Assembly (NCBI RefSeq): GCF_003688555.1
Contig: NZ_REFR01000010.1
Coordinates: 310,001 to 374,000 of the forward strand
DNA: 64,000 nucleotides
Direction: 5' to 3'
Source: Eilatimonas milleporae
Lineage (GTDB): Bacteria > Pseudomonadota > Alphaproteobacteria > Sphingomonadales > Kordiimonadaceae
Within the stretch, counting starts at the first letter, position 1. Every line of letters begins with the position of its first letter. Positions 34,891-43,371 of this stretch are shown here, one piece after another. The translations under genes and the position numbers were made by a program. The notes beneath the pieces are model-generated. The model was not told the DNA's origin and ran no database searches. It saw only the letters and a list, made by a program, of their open reading frames with translations.

Positions 34891-35688
34891 ATGATCTCCG
34901 ATTTTCTCTCGAGGGAGCCGGTGTTTGCGTGGTCGGCGGTGATCCTGGCCCTGGCCATCCTGCCGCTTGGTGCCCTGTATGGGATGGACGGCCGGCTGGT
35001 GGATGGCATCCCCGTCTGGTTGAAACCGCTGAAATTCGCCCTGTCCCTGTCGCTTTATTGTGCCACGCTGGCATGGTTTGCCGGCTGGCTGCCTGACGGG
35101 ATACGCTCAAGCGGCTGGTATGGCCCTTATGTGACCGCTGTTGCCGCCGCCATTTTTATCGAAATGGCATGGCTGTGCGCCGCGTCCGCACTCGGCGTGC
35201 GCTCCCATTTCAATATGGATCATCCCGTGCTCGCAGCCCTGTATCCGGTCATGGGGCTTCTGGCCGTTTTTCTGACGTCCGCCGCGCTGGTCTACGGGCT
35301 GTCCATCTGGGCGGACGGGGCGAGTGTGCTGTCGCCTGCTTTCCGTCTGGCCGTGGCCCTGGGACTGATCCTGACCTTTGTCCTGACGGTGGCCGCCGCC
35401 GGGGCGCTGGCCACCACCGATGGACGGTTCGGCGGCACGCCGAACGGGCCGGGCGGGCCGCTGTTCGGCTGGCGTCTCGATGGCGGTGACCTGCGCGCGG
35501 CGCATTTTTTCGCCACCCACGCCCTGCATATCCTGCCGCTGGCCGGCTGGCTGATCGCCCGACTGTTCCCGGTCTCTGTCGCCGTGCCGCTCGTCTGGGC
35601 GGCAGCGGCGCTGTTTACCGCCGGTGTCGTCTCTCTGATGGTCCGGGCGTTCGCAGACAAGCCCTTTCCGCCGCCGCTCGGCTTCTGA
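34891..35688 (+). CDS. Integral membrane protein of unknown function
   Basis: 265-aa protein with about seven predicted membrane segments (AVILALAILPLGALYG, PLKFALSLSLYCATLAWFAG, YVTAVAAAIFIEMAWLCAASA, AALYPVMGLLAVFLTSAALVYGL, LAVALGLILTFVLTVAAAGAL, HALHILPLAGWLIARLF, LVWAAAALFTAGVVSLM). Polar residues inside the helices include KPLKF and an H-x2-H near segment 6. I do not recognise a family. It follows a perfect palindrome and sits alone between the MarR pair and the S9 remnant. Confidence 0.65.
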   Translation: MISDFLSREPVFAWSAVILALAILPLGALYGMDGRLVDGIPVWLKPLKFALSLSLYCATLAWFAGWLPDGIRSSGWYGPYVTAVAAAIFIEMAWLCAASALGVRSHFNMDHPVLAALYPVMGLLAVFLTSAALVYGLSIWADGASVLSPAFRLAVALGLILTFVLTVAAAGALATTDGRFGGTPNGPGGPLFGWRLDGGDLRAAHFFATHALHILPLAGWLIARLFPVSVAVPLVWAAAALFTAGVVSLMVRAFADKPFPPPLGF

Positions 35689-35715
35689 TCGGGCGTGCGC
35701 AGGTGAAACCGCGCT

Positions 35716-35913
35716 TTACCGGTCCACAAGATCAAGATCGGGCGTTTTCCTGTCACCAAACAGATGGGTGTCGAACCAGCGGATATTCTGCTGCATCGCC
35801 GCCCGCCGTTCCTTCGGCCGTGAGATCACATGGCCTGTATTTTCGATAACCACCAGTTCCGTCTGGACCCCGGCATCCTTCAGGCCCCGGTACAGTTCCA
35901 TCCCGTTGGCGAA
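35716..35913 (-). pseudogene. C-terminal remnant of an S9-type peptidase/alpha-beta hydrolase
   Basis: Homology begins abruptly at FANGMELYRGLKDAGVQTEL and continues VVIENTGHVISRPKERRAAMQQNIRWFDTHLF, which is the C-terminal end of prolyl-oligopeptidase-like enzymes with the catalytic His in GHVI. No Ser or Asp of the triad and no N-terminal domain lie upstream: residues before FANG are unrelated. About 66 codons remain. It is most simply read as a decayed 5'-truncated gene. The 23-bp palindromic element at 35981 lies just upstream of the break. Confidence 0.7.
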
Positions 35914-35980
35914 CGGGACCGCGCAAGCCGCAAGGCGGATTTGTCCTGTGCCGCAGGAGGCCGTGTGCGGGTTCGCGAAT

Positions 35981-36003
35981 ATGTATGCATCATACATATT
36001 TTG
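35981..36003. repeat. 23-bp palindromic repeat, copy 1
   Basis: ATGTATG-CAT-CATACAT (17-bp palindrome) continued by ATTTTG; identical over 23 bases to 42940-42962. Confidence 0.85.
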
Positions 36004-36142
36004 CCGCCCTTGTCCGCGTGTCACGGGAACATGGCTTTCTTACACACGCGGACGCCCCTGATAGCGTGTACCTCAGGCGGCGTATGCCCCAGAAGGTGCG
36101 TATCTCGGCCGCCTATGATGTTGGGCAAGGCGGATATTTCCC

Positions 36143-36589
36143 TTATGCGCCGGTTTCCGCCTCGGCGGGCAATGTGATGCCGCCCTCGGGGGCCAGCGTC
36201 CAGAACGGGTTCATCGCCACTTCCCACACATGGCCGTCGGGGTCGGCATAATAGCCCGAATACCCGCCCCAGAACACGTCCTGCGGTTTTTTCAGCGGCG
36301 TCGCCCCCGCATCCACCGCTTGGGCAAAGGCGGCATCGACTGCCTGATTGGTGGGAAAATTCTGTGCCAGTGTCATGGCACCGGTGCCAAGCGTCGCGCC
36401 GGGCCGGCCCTGGTCGTCGGCCAGCGCCTCCAGTCCGAACAGGCCCAGCACCATGCCGCTCAGCTGGAAAAACACGATGCTGTCCATGGAACTGGGATGC
36501 GGCTGCCAGCCGAGCGCTTCGTAAAATGCGCGCGACCGGTTCAGGTCAGCCGTACCAAGGGTAATCACGTTAACGCGTTGTGGCGTCAT
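36143..36589 (-). CDS. VOC family protein (glyoxalase/dioxygenase fold)
   Basis: 148-aa vicinal-oxygen-chelate-fold protein. VNVITLGTADLNRSRAFYEALGWQP is the first beta-alpha-beta module and GYSGYYADPDGHVWEVAMNPFW the second, with the conserved D-P-D-GH-x-WE metal-side motif. VOC members include glyoxalases, dioxygenases and resistance proteins; the reaction here is not assignable. Start ATG 36589 lies six bases after GGAGG; the ATG at 36592 is only three bases after it, so 36589 is preferred. It stands alone on the minus strand. Confidence 0.85.
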   Translation of the reverse strand: MTPQRVNVITLGTADLNRSRAFYEALGWQPHPSSMDSIVFFQLSGMVLGLFGLEALADDQGRPGATLGTGAMTLAQNFPTNQAVDAAFAQAVDAGATPLKKPQDVFWGGYSGYYADPDGHVWEVAMNPFWTLAPEGGITLPAEAETGA

Positions 36590-36765
36590 CATTATCCTCC
36601 GGAATCCGAGTGAAAAGGGGCGGACCCGTTCCGCCGGCCGCCACTAAAGCGCATCCACCTGCTGACATGCAACCGACAGCGTGCGGCCTGCCATCACCGC
36701 CGCTGCGGATCGCTCATGTCGGTCTGGACAGTCCGTACCGAACCCTTCAAGTCAGACAGGCCAGA

Positions 36766-38034
36766 TCAGACGACAGGCCAGGTCAGACAGGCCAGCGTGC
36801 CCTGCCGCGTGTCCGCTGTCACATCGAAGCCGATATCGAAATGTGTGCACAGACGGCGCACCAGCGACAGGCCGACGCCGAAGCCCTGGCGCCCTTTCTC
36901 CGCCTTGCCGAACCCGACGCCGGTGTCGCTGACGCTCACGCATCCGGGCCGGACCTGAATGCGGATATCCCCCCGGTCCGTATACGCCAGGGCATTGCGC
37001 AGGATATTGCCCACCAGCACATGGGCGACCGCCTCCGGGACCGGCATCGTCACGCTTTCCGGCCCGTCCAGATGCACGCTCACTTCGCGCCCGTCGGCAA
37101 GGTGGCCGTAGGCGGCCGTACAGTCCCGGCATACAGTGGCGACATCGCAGTCCGTTGCCCGTGCCGCTTCCCGTCCGAGCCACAGGATCCCCTCCGTCAA
37201 CAGATGCATATCCCTCAGCGCCGTTTTCAATCTGGAAAACGCTTTGCCCTCAATGCCGGAAGCTTCCATGACCTCGGCCGCGCCGGTGGCAACGGCGAGC
37301 GGGGTGCGCAATTCATGGCTGGCATCCCTGTTGAACGCCCGTTCGCGGTCCAGAAAGGCGCCGATGCGCCTGTCCCGCTCTTCAATCGCGCGGGCCAGGG
37401 CCTGCAATTCCGCCGGGGCGCCGGGCGTCAGGTCGAACCGGGCGGACGCCGTATCGTCCGATCCCAGCGCGGCGGCCATATCCTCCAGCGGGCGGGAGAC
37501 TTTTCGTGTCATCCGGTGGATGAAAAACAGTGAAATCAGCAAAAATATCCCGGCCATGACACCGACGATCACCAGATAGGATTTGATCTGCGGTGTCGAC
37601 CGGATATAGGGCCGTGCGTTCAAAACCACATACAGCGTCCGCCCGTCGTCAAGCGGGCGCACCGCCACATGAAAATGTCCCTTTTCCTCGGCGAAAATCT
37701 CATCCGTGCCGTCGGGCTGGCTGTCGTCAAGGCTGGCGGCAAGCCAGTCGGGCATGGCCTGCCGGCCGATGAAATACTGCATGTCAAGGGACCGCACCGT
37801 GCCGGCGGCCGCAAGCGCCCCGATGTCCCCGCCGGCCAGCCGGTCAGCCGTCTGCCGCACCTGAAAATCGAAAATCTCGTCCTCAAGGTCGAAGCCGAAG
37901 ATGACGATCATCATCGTGAACAGACCGAAACTGGCAAGCGCGGCGCCCATATAGTTTCGCAGCACAAGGCCGCGGACCCTGGCCGGCCTGTTCTTGGAAG
38001 CCAACCTGTTTCTCGTAACCGTCCGGTTTTTCAT
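36766..38034 (-). CDS. Sensor histidine kinase
   Basis: 422-aa membrane sensor kinase. Membrane segments at about 27-48 and 153-173 bracket a ~100-residue periplasmic domain, then a HAMP-like linker (RMTRKVSRPLEDMAAALG), the dimerisation helix with H240 in DASHELRTPLAVATG, and a GHKL ATPase domain with N box (NILRNALAYT), G1 (VSDTGVGFG) and G2 (GFGVGLSLVRRL). It is the second gene of a minus-strand pair, overlapping the response-regulator gene by ATGA. The divergent ABC exporter is its likely output target, as in antimicrobial-sensing pairs; the signal is unknown. Confidence 0.92.
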   Translation of the reverse strand: MKNRTVTRNRLASKNRPARVRGLVLRNYMGAALASFGLFTMMIVIFGFDLEDEIFDFQVRQTADRLAGGDIGALAAAGTVRSLDMQYFIGRQAMPDWLAASLDDSQPDGTDEIFAEEKGHFHVAVRPLDDGRTLYVVLNARPYIRSTPQIKSYLVIVGVMAGIFLLISLFFIHRMTRKVSRPLEDMAAALGSDDTASARFDLTPGAPAELQALARAIEERDRRIGAFLDRERAFNRDASHELRTPLAVATGAAEVMEASGIEGKAFSRLKTALRDMHLLTEGILWLGREAARATDCDVATVCRDCTAAYGHLADGREVSVHLDGPESVTMPVPEAVAHVLVGNILRNALAYTDRGDIRIQVRPGCVSVSDTGVGFGKAEKGRQGFGVGLSLVRRLCTHFDIGFDVTADTRQGTLACLTWPVV

Positions 38035-38711
38035 GGCCCGCTGTCCTGTTCGCGCAGGGCATACCCCTTGCCCCGCAGGGTTTTGAGCAGATGGGCGCGG
38101 CCAAGCGCCTTCAGCGATTGTCTCAGATTGTAGATATGCGTTCTCAGCACGCCGGATTCAGGCGGTTCGTCGCCCCACAGGGCGTAACTGATCGTATCCG
38201 TGGCAACGGTGTCGGGGGCCGCCTCCATCAACAGGGCAAGCAGGGTGCATTCCTTGTCATTCAGGGTGCGGGACCGTCCCTCCGCGCTGATCTCGGCCGT
38301 GCCCCGGTCCAGGCTCAGACCGCGATAGTGCAGGGCCTGTTTCATCCGCGCCTTCGGCCTGCGGGCCAGTGCCCGGATGCGGATTTTCAGCTCGCGCAGG
38401 GAAAAGGGTTTGACCAGATAGTCGTCCGCCCCGGCGGTAAAGCCGGTTTCCTTGTCGTCGATCGTGTCCCGTGCCGTCAGCATGATGATCGGCGCCTGCA
38501 AGCCGGCCTTGCGCTTGTAGGTATGGCAGACGTCGATCCCGTCCCGTCCCGGCAGGCTCAGGTCAAGAACGATGACGTCATAATCATGGGCCAGCGCCAG
38601 CTCCAGGCCTTGGTCGCCGCGATAGGCGAAATCCAGATCAAACTCACGCTCCAGATAGTCGGCGATGTTGGCCTGGATATCCAGATTGTCCTCGATGATC
38701 AGTACCCGCAT
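38031..38711 (-). CDS. OmpR/PhoB-type response regulator
   Basis: 226-aa two-domain response regulator. The receiver carries Asp8, the phospho-acceptor Asp50 (VIVLDLSLPGRDG), Thr in IIMLTARDT and Lys in YLVKPFSL. The C-terminal winged helix includes LNDKECTLLALLMEAAPDTVATDTISYALWGDEP and VLRTHIYNLRQSLKALG, the recognition helix. Start ATG 38711 begins with MRVLIIEDN, the family N terminus. It is translationally coupled to the kinase downstream and diverges from the ABC operon across a 259-base region containing a 15-bp tandem repeat. Confidence 0.93.
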   Translation of the reverse strand: MRVLIIEDNLDIQANIADYLEREFDLDFAYRGDQGLELALAHDYDVIVLDLSLPGRDGIDVCHTYKRKAGLQAPIIMLTARDTIDDKETGFTAGADDYLVKPFSLRELKIRIRALARRPKARMKQALHYRGLSLDRGTAEISAEGRSRTLNDKECTLLALLMEAAPDTVATDTISYALWGDEPPESGVLRTHIYNLRQSLKALGRAHLLKTLRGKGYALREQDSGP

Positions 38712-38818
38712 GCTCCATCCTTTTCCGCCGCAAGCAAAGCAGCATGGCCGCTTTATTGTCAAACCGGCGTCAAACGCGCTGGAACGGCCGCCATCGCCCA
38801 TCCTGCCACATCACGGCC

Positions 38819-38863
38819 CCACATCCTCTGACCCCATATCCTCTGACCCCATATCCTCTGACT
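38819..38863. repeat. Three 15-bp tandem repeats in a divergent promoter region
   Basis: The unit CCATATCCTCTGACC (first copy CCACATCCTCTGACC, last copy ending ACT) occurs three times head to tail. The block lies 108 bases from the response-regulator start and 108 bases from the ABC-exporter start. Confidence 0.85.
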
Positions 38864-38970
38864 CCCCGTCCGCCGGTTCGGCCCTTGTGCACCTGTTTCA
38901 CCTTCATTTGACATGCGCTGCCATAGGGTGCGCCGGTGCAAAACCAGTCCGCTCCAGGAAGGGAAAACCC

Positions 38971-39630
38971 ATGCAGGATCAAATTGAATTGAAACAGGTC
39001 GGCCATTATTTCGAGACCGCTTCCCAGCGGATCGATCTGTTCCGCGATCTGTCGCAAACCATTGTCCCCGGCGGCATACAGGCCATTGTCGGGCCGTCCG
39101 GTGCCGGCAAGTCCAGCCTGTTGTCCATTGCCGCCGGGCTGGAGGCGCCGCGCACCGGCGCAGTGTCGATCACCATCGGCGGCAGGCCCGTGGACGCCCG
39201 CGCGCTGCGCGCCCGGTCCGGTTTCATTTTCCAGCAATTCCATCTGATGCCGGAACTGGATGCCATCGGAAATCTGGCCCTGCCGCTGCGCCTGAAAGGG
39301 GACCGCCACGCCTTTGACGTCGCGGCCCGGTGGCTGGAAAAGATCGGGCTGGAAAAACGCGCCCGGCACCGCCCCGACCAGCTCAGCGGCGGTGAACAGC
39401 AGCGCATTGCCATTGCCCGCGCCTTTGTCGGCAACCCGCGCTTTGTTTTTGCCGATGAACCGACCGGCAATCTGGATGAACGCACGGCAGCGGCGGTGAC
39501 GGACCTGATGGTCGGATTCGCCCGGGACAGCGGGTGCGCGATGGTGATCGTCACCCACAGCCGGCGCCTGGCGGCATGCGCCGACACCCGTCTGCGCCTG
39601 ACCGCCGGCCGTCTGGAGGCACTGCAATGA
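38971..39630 (+). CDS. ABC transporter ATPase (MacB/LolD type)
   Basis: 219-aa ATP-binding subunit. Walker A is GPSGAGKS (residues 41-48), the Q-loop FQQFHLMP, signature LSGGEQQR, and Walker B FVFADEPTGNLDE; HSRRL supplies the switch His. The NLDE after Walker B and the length are typical of the MacB/LolD/FtsE subgroup, which drives permeases that act without transporting bulk substrate across the membrane. Start ATG 38971 follows AGGAAGGGAAAACCC. The next gene begins inside the stop codon (ATGA). Confidence 0.92.
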   Translation: MQDQIELKQVGHYFETASQRIDLFRDLSQTIVPGGIQAIVGPSGAGKSSLLSIAAGLEAPRTGAVSITIGGRPVDARALRARSGFIFQQFHLMPELDAIGNLALPLRLKGDRHAFDVAARWLEKIGLEKRARHRPDQLSGGEQQRIAIARAFVGNPRFVFADEPTGNLDERTAAAVTDLMVGFARDSGCAMVIVTHSRRLAACADTRLRLTAGRLEALQ

Positions 39631-42137
39631 CAAAACTGCCCACTGTCTTGTCCATTGTCCGTGACAATACGCTCAATGACCTGAAAGGGCATGACGGGCG
39701 TCTGGTTTTTTTCACCCAGACTGTCCTGATCCTTTTTCTGCTGACGCTGACGCTGTCCGCTGCGTCGATCCAGGCATATCTGCAAACCAATCTGGACGGC
39801 CTGCTCGGCGCCGATCTGGTGCTGGAAAGTCATGAGCCCCTGCCGCGAACCGCTGAAGACGTCCTGTTCGCCGAGGCAGACGGGGTATCGAAAACCGAAC
39901 TCATATCCATCACCATGACCCACGGCGAGACATGGCAGCGGGTCCAGTTGAAACTGGTCGACAATGCGTATCCGCTTCAGGGCGCCTTGACGGTCGGGGT
40001 GAGCCCGGCGTCCCAATCGCGGACGGTTGAGCGCGGGCCTGTAGCGGGCGAAATCTGGCTGGGGCCGCGTCTGGCGGTGAAACTGGGGGCCGGGGTCGGC
40101 GATATCCTCACACTCGGCACAGCGGACTTGCGGGTGTCCGCGATCCTGTTCCATGAACCCGACCGCCTGATGGAAGGTCACAGCGTGGCCCTGCGTGCCA
40201 TGGTGCATGCCGGCAGTCTGGACACCGCCGGTGTTGACGGTGGAGACCGCCGGTTGCGCTACCTCATCACCGCCGACGAGGCGGCCGAAGGCAGGATGGA
40301 AAGCTGGGCCGGTGAAACGCTGCCGGCTGCCCGGCTGGTTAAAAAACGCGGCGGTTCCCACCCCCTTGCCCTGTTCTGGAAACGGACCGAGAATTTTCTG
40401 GGGATTGCCTCCATCATTCTGGTGTTCATGGCGGCGGTCGCCATCGACATGACCAATCGCAGATGGCTGGCCCGGATACGCTACCGCCTCGCGCTCTATG
40501 CCAGTTTTGGTGTCGGGTTGGCCACCGGGGTGCGCATGGCCGGGCTGCAATGGCTGATCGGCTTCGCGGTTGCCTTTTGTGTCGGTGCCGTGGGGGCGCT
40601 GGCAGCCCATGCCCTGATCGTTCAGGCGCTGCAGGTGCATTTTCCCGGTCTGGCCTTCGGCTGGCACATGGGCGCGGTCCTGAAAACGGCCGCGCTGGTC
40701 TTCTGCCTGTTGCTGCTGTTCCAGACGCCCGCCTTCGTGCAGTTGCGGCATGCCTCCATCCTGGCGCTTGTCCGGGCCGGCCAGATACCGCCTGATCAGA
40801 TGTCATCCCGCCAGCGCCTGTGGTTCAGGCTGGTCTCGGGTCTGGCCGGCCTTGGGCTTGTCGCTGCCGTCTATTCCGACAACTGGTTGTTGACGGGGCT
40901 TGTTCTCGGCGCGTTCGCGGCGGCTATTGCGGTCATGATGGCCGTGACCTGGGGCGTCCTCAATCTCGGCGATGTGTGGGGACGGCGGCGGGCTGGGTTT
41001 TTGCCTTTTGCCTTTTTCATCATGAAACAGCGCATCTTCGGCAAATCGGCGCAAATTCTCGGCCTTGGCCTGTGTGTTCTGATGCTGCTGTTCACGCTGA
41101 TGCTGATGCGGGATCTTGGCGCCACCATGCAGGCCTACAGCCGCACCCATGACGGCAATCTGCTGATCGCCGATGTGCGCGCCGATCAGATGGATGCCGT
41201 CAGGGACTGGGCGGCCCGGACCGGCAGCGCTGTCCGTCAGCTCCGCCCGTTTGTCGGTGCACAGCTCGTCGCGGTCAATGACACGGCGCTCGCGGACCAT
41301 ATGCGCAAGCCCAGCGACACCCTGTCCGCCTTGCAGGACCCTGTCCGGTTAAGCTGGACGGACACCATGCCCGACAACAATCAATTGGCCGGCGGCACCT
41401 GGTGGCCACAGGCAACGCCCCGCTGGCAACGGATTTCCGCCGAGGCCGAGGTCATGACCGACCTTGGCCTGTCTTACGGCGACAGGCTGACCTTCCGCAT
41501 CGGGGGACAGTCCTATCGGTTCGAGCTGGCCGCTACGCACCGATACAGGCCCGGTCACGGGTCGATCACTTTCTGGTTTCAGGTGCCGGCATCCGCGCGG
41601 GCGCACATATCCGCCGACACCCGGTATATGGGCAGCATGGAACTTCCCGCGACCGCCTGGCCCGCCCTGGCGGGGCTTTGGCGGCGCTATCCCACCCTGT
41701 CCCTTGTGCCCCTGCGGGACCTGACCGAGCGTTTCGACCGGACGCTCGCCATGGTCACGCGGCTGACGACGGGCTTTGCCGGCATGGTTCTGGTTCTGGC
41801 CGTGATCGTGCTCGCCGCCTCCATCAGCGGGTTCGAGGCCGACGACCGCCGGAAAAACGGCCTTTTGATGAGCATGGGCCTCACCCCTGGACAGTGTTTG
41901 AAACTCAATCTGTATGATTGGGCCGTCACCGCGCTGATTGCCGCTCTCGGGGGCGTGGCCGGCACCTGGATCGCCGGTGTGCTGATCTACCGGTCCCAGT
42001 TCGGTCTTGTGTACAAACCGGATGTGGCCTGGACGCTGGGCATGGCGGCGGCAATGGTGATCATCGTGTGTGTCGTGGGACGATTGGCCGCCCGCCGCAG
42101 CCTCAGGGCGTCCGTCCGCGATCTGCTGGTGCCGTGA
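39627..42137 (+). CDS. FtsX/MacB-type ABC permease
   Basis: 836-aa permease, translationally coupled to the ATPase (ATGA). A first membrane segment (FFTQTVLILFLLTLTLSAASI) is followed by a large extracytoplasmic region, then clusters of membrane helices in mid-protein (IASIILVFMAAVAID; LQWLIGFAVAFCVGAVGALAAHALI; LKTAALVFCLLLLFQTPAFV) and at the C terminus (TTGFAGMVLVLAVIVLAASIS; ALIAALGGVAGTWIAGVLI; MAAAMVIIVCVVGRLA). This duplicated FtsX layout resembles long permeases of the lipoprotein/antibiotic-export type. No periplasmic adaptor gene is present. It is likely regulated by the divergent two-component system. It overlaps the MarR gene end by 35 bases. Confidence 0.88.
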   Translation: MTKLPTVLSIVRDNTLNDLKGHDGRLVFFTQTVLILFLLTLTLSAASIQAYLQTNLDGLLGADLVLESHEPLPRTAEDVLFAEADGVSKTELISITMTHGETWQRVQLKLVDNAYPLQGALTVGVSPASQSRTVERGPVAGEIWLGPRLAVKLGAGVGDILTLGTADLRVSAILFHEPDRLMEGHSVALRAMVHAGSLDTAGVDGGDRRLRYLITADEAAEGRMESWAGETLPAARLVKKRGGSHPLALFWKRTENFLGIASIILVFMAAVAIDMTNRRWLARIRYRLALYASFGVGLATGVRMAGLQWLIGFAVAFCVGAVGALAAHALIVQALQVHFPGLAFGWHMGAVLKTAALVFCLLLLFQTPAFVQLRHASILALVRAGQIPPDQMSSRQRLWFRLVSGLAGLGLVAAVYSDNWLLTGLVLGAFAAAIAVMMAVTWGVLNLGDVWGRRRAGFLPFAFFIMKQRIFGKSAQILGLGLCVLMLLFTLMLMRDLGATMQAYSRTHDGNLLIADVRADQMDAVRDWAARTGSAVRQLRPFVGAQLVAVNDTALADHMRKPSDTLSALQDPVRLSWTDTMPDNNQLAGGTWWPQATPRWQRISAEAEVMTDLGLSYGDRLTFRIGGQSYRFELAATHRYRPGHGSITFWFQVPASARAHISADTRYMGSMELPATAWPALAGLWRRYPTLSLVPLRDLTERFDRTLAMVTRLTTGFAGMVLVLAVIVLAASISGFEADDRRKNGLLMSMGLTPGQCLKLNLYDWAVTALIAALGGVAGTWIAGVLIYRSQFGLVYKPDVAWTLGMAAAMVIIVCVVGRLAARRSLRASVRDLLVP

Positions 42138-42759
42138 TGCCCGCTGTGCCGGCCGGGCGCGGCGCCTGCGTCCCGTCTGTCCGGCCGCCTTTGGTGGTGG
42201 CGTGCCCGGCAGGGTGGATATGGACCCCCGTATTAATCCCCCTATCGGTCATGGGGCAGAGAGCGGGCAGGCAGACGGTCCTGTCGCACAGGCGGCAGAT
42301 AGGCCCGCCCGCTGTCCGCTCCGTCGCCGGGATTTCCAACAGCGTCTCCAGCATGGTCTCCAGCAGGTCGGACAGCTCGCTCCGGCCCGCTGGGGGCAGG
42401 GCGTCCAGCACCTGTGCCAGCACCCTCCGCCGTCCGCCCAGAACCGCATCCCGCCGCGCCAGTCCGCGCGGGGTCAGATACAGGGCGGCGGTGCGCCTGT
42501 CCATGCCGGGCCGGCGGATGACCAGCCTGCGGCGGACCAGCCCGGCCACAACACGCACCGTCGCCGAATGGCTCAGCGCCAGCGTGTGTGCCAGCATGCC
42601 GATGGACAGGCCCGGTGCCGCGCCGATACTGACCAGGGCCGCCGGCACCGCCGCGCCGTCCTCGGCGCACAGCGCCGCATCCCGGGTCATGGCATCCGCC
42701 AGTCCCAGCGCCACCGCCCCCAACAGGTTTTCCGCGTATCTGTTCTTCATATGTTCCAT
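42103..42759 (-). CDS. MarR family regulator with C-terminal Cys cluster
   Basis: 218-aa protein. A winged helix lies in AAPGLSIGMLAHTLALSHSATVRVVAGLVRRRLVIRRPGMDRRTAALYLT, with MDRRTA as the wing. C-terminal to it, GGPICRLCDRTVCLPALCPM holds four cysteines (C-x2-C-x4-C-x4-C), suitable for binding a metal or sensing redox state; such clusters occur in a subset of MarR proteins. A Pro/Gly-rich tail follows. The start is ATG 42759 (MEHMKNRY), or ATG 42750. Its 3' end overlaps the permease gene by 35 bases. Targets are unknown. Confidence 0.75.
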   Translation of the reverse strand: MEHMKNRYAENLLGAVALGLADAMTRDAALCAEDGAAVPAALVSIGAAPGLSIGMLAHTLALSHSATVRVVAGLVRRRLVIRRPGMDRRTAALYLTPRGLARRDAVLGGRRRVLAQVLDALPPAGRSELSDLLETMLETLLEIPATERTAGGPICRLCDRTVCLPALCPMTDRGINTGVHIHPAGHATTKGGRTDGTQAPRPAGTAGITAPADRGRTP

Positions 42760-43371
42760 TTTACGGTGAAGGCGCGTGCAGTGCAAGCGCGCCTTGCGGC
42801 AGTGTCCCGGCCGAATGCCGTCGGAAACGAGGCGGCCAGGACGAACATGATCGGGAAAGAACAAACACAATCGGGAAAGACAGGGACACCGCGCCGGGCG
42901 CCGGCCCGGTAAGACAGGGCCTGCGGGCGCTACGAACGGATGTATGCATCATACATATTTTGGCGTCATGCGCGGGCGGCGGGGTTTCCGCCGGCACCGC
43001 GCTCGCAGACGGTTGGTGTGGTGTTCCGTAATCCTGTCCGGCATCGTGTTACCGGCGCCCGTGCCGGTGTGAACGGCAATCGGGTCAGGCGTATACCCCT
43101 GATTGTACAAGACCCAAAAAAGGCTCCGCCATGGACGGGCAGGGTACTGTTCTGAGAGGCGCGCCGGGCCCTGTCGGCCCTTGCGGACTGTTGTTTTTTA
43201 GGGCGCCTGTCCGTCGGCAACGCCAAGGATAAACGTCCAATATAACAGTATGTTAATTTTGCATTCAGGTGGGCTGTCGCAATCAGGGCCTGCTCATCGT
43301 CCTGCGTAAAAACATAAAATCCAGGCGTACGGGCGGTGAGATTGCATTTATTTTTCAACGAGGATTGAAAA
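42760..43371. other. 612-base region without gene; holds repeats and palindrome
   Basis: No credible protein gene. It contains an inverted repeat near the MarR start (GGCGCG ... CGCGCC, 42767-42789), an 11-bp direct repeat (ATCGGGAAAGA at 42850 and 42870), the second copy of the 23-bp palindromic element (42940-42962) and, at 43235-43270, an AT-rich stretch (ATAACAGTATGTTAATTTTGC-like) that probably carries the promoter of the repetitive secreted protein. Confidence 0.5.
42940..42962. repeat. 23-bp palindromic repeat, copy 2
   Basis: Identical over 23 bases to 35981-36003: ATGTATG-CAT-CATACAT then ATTTTG. It lies 181 bases upstream of the MarR start codon. Confidence 0.85.
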
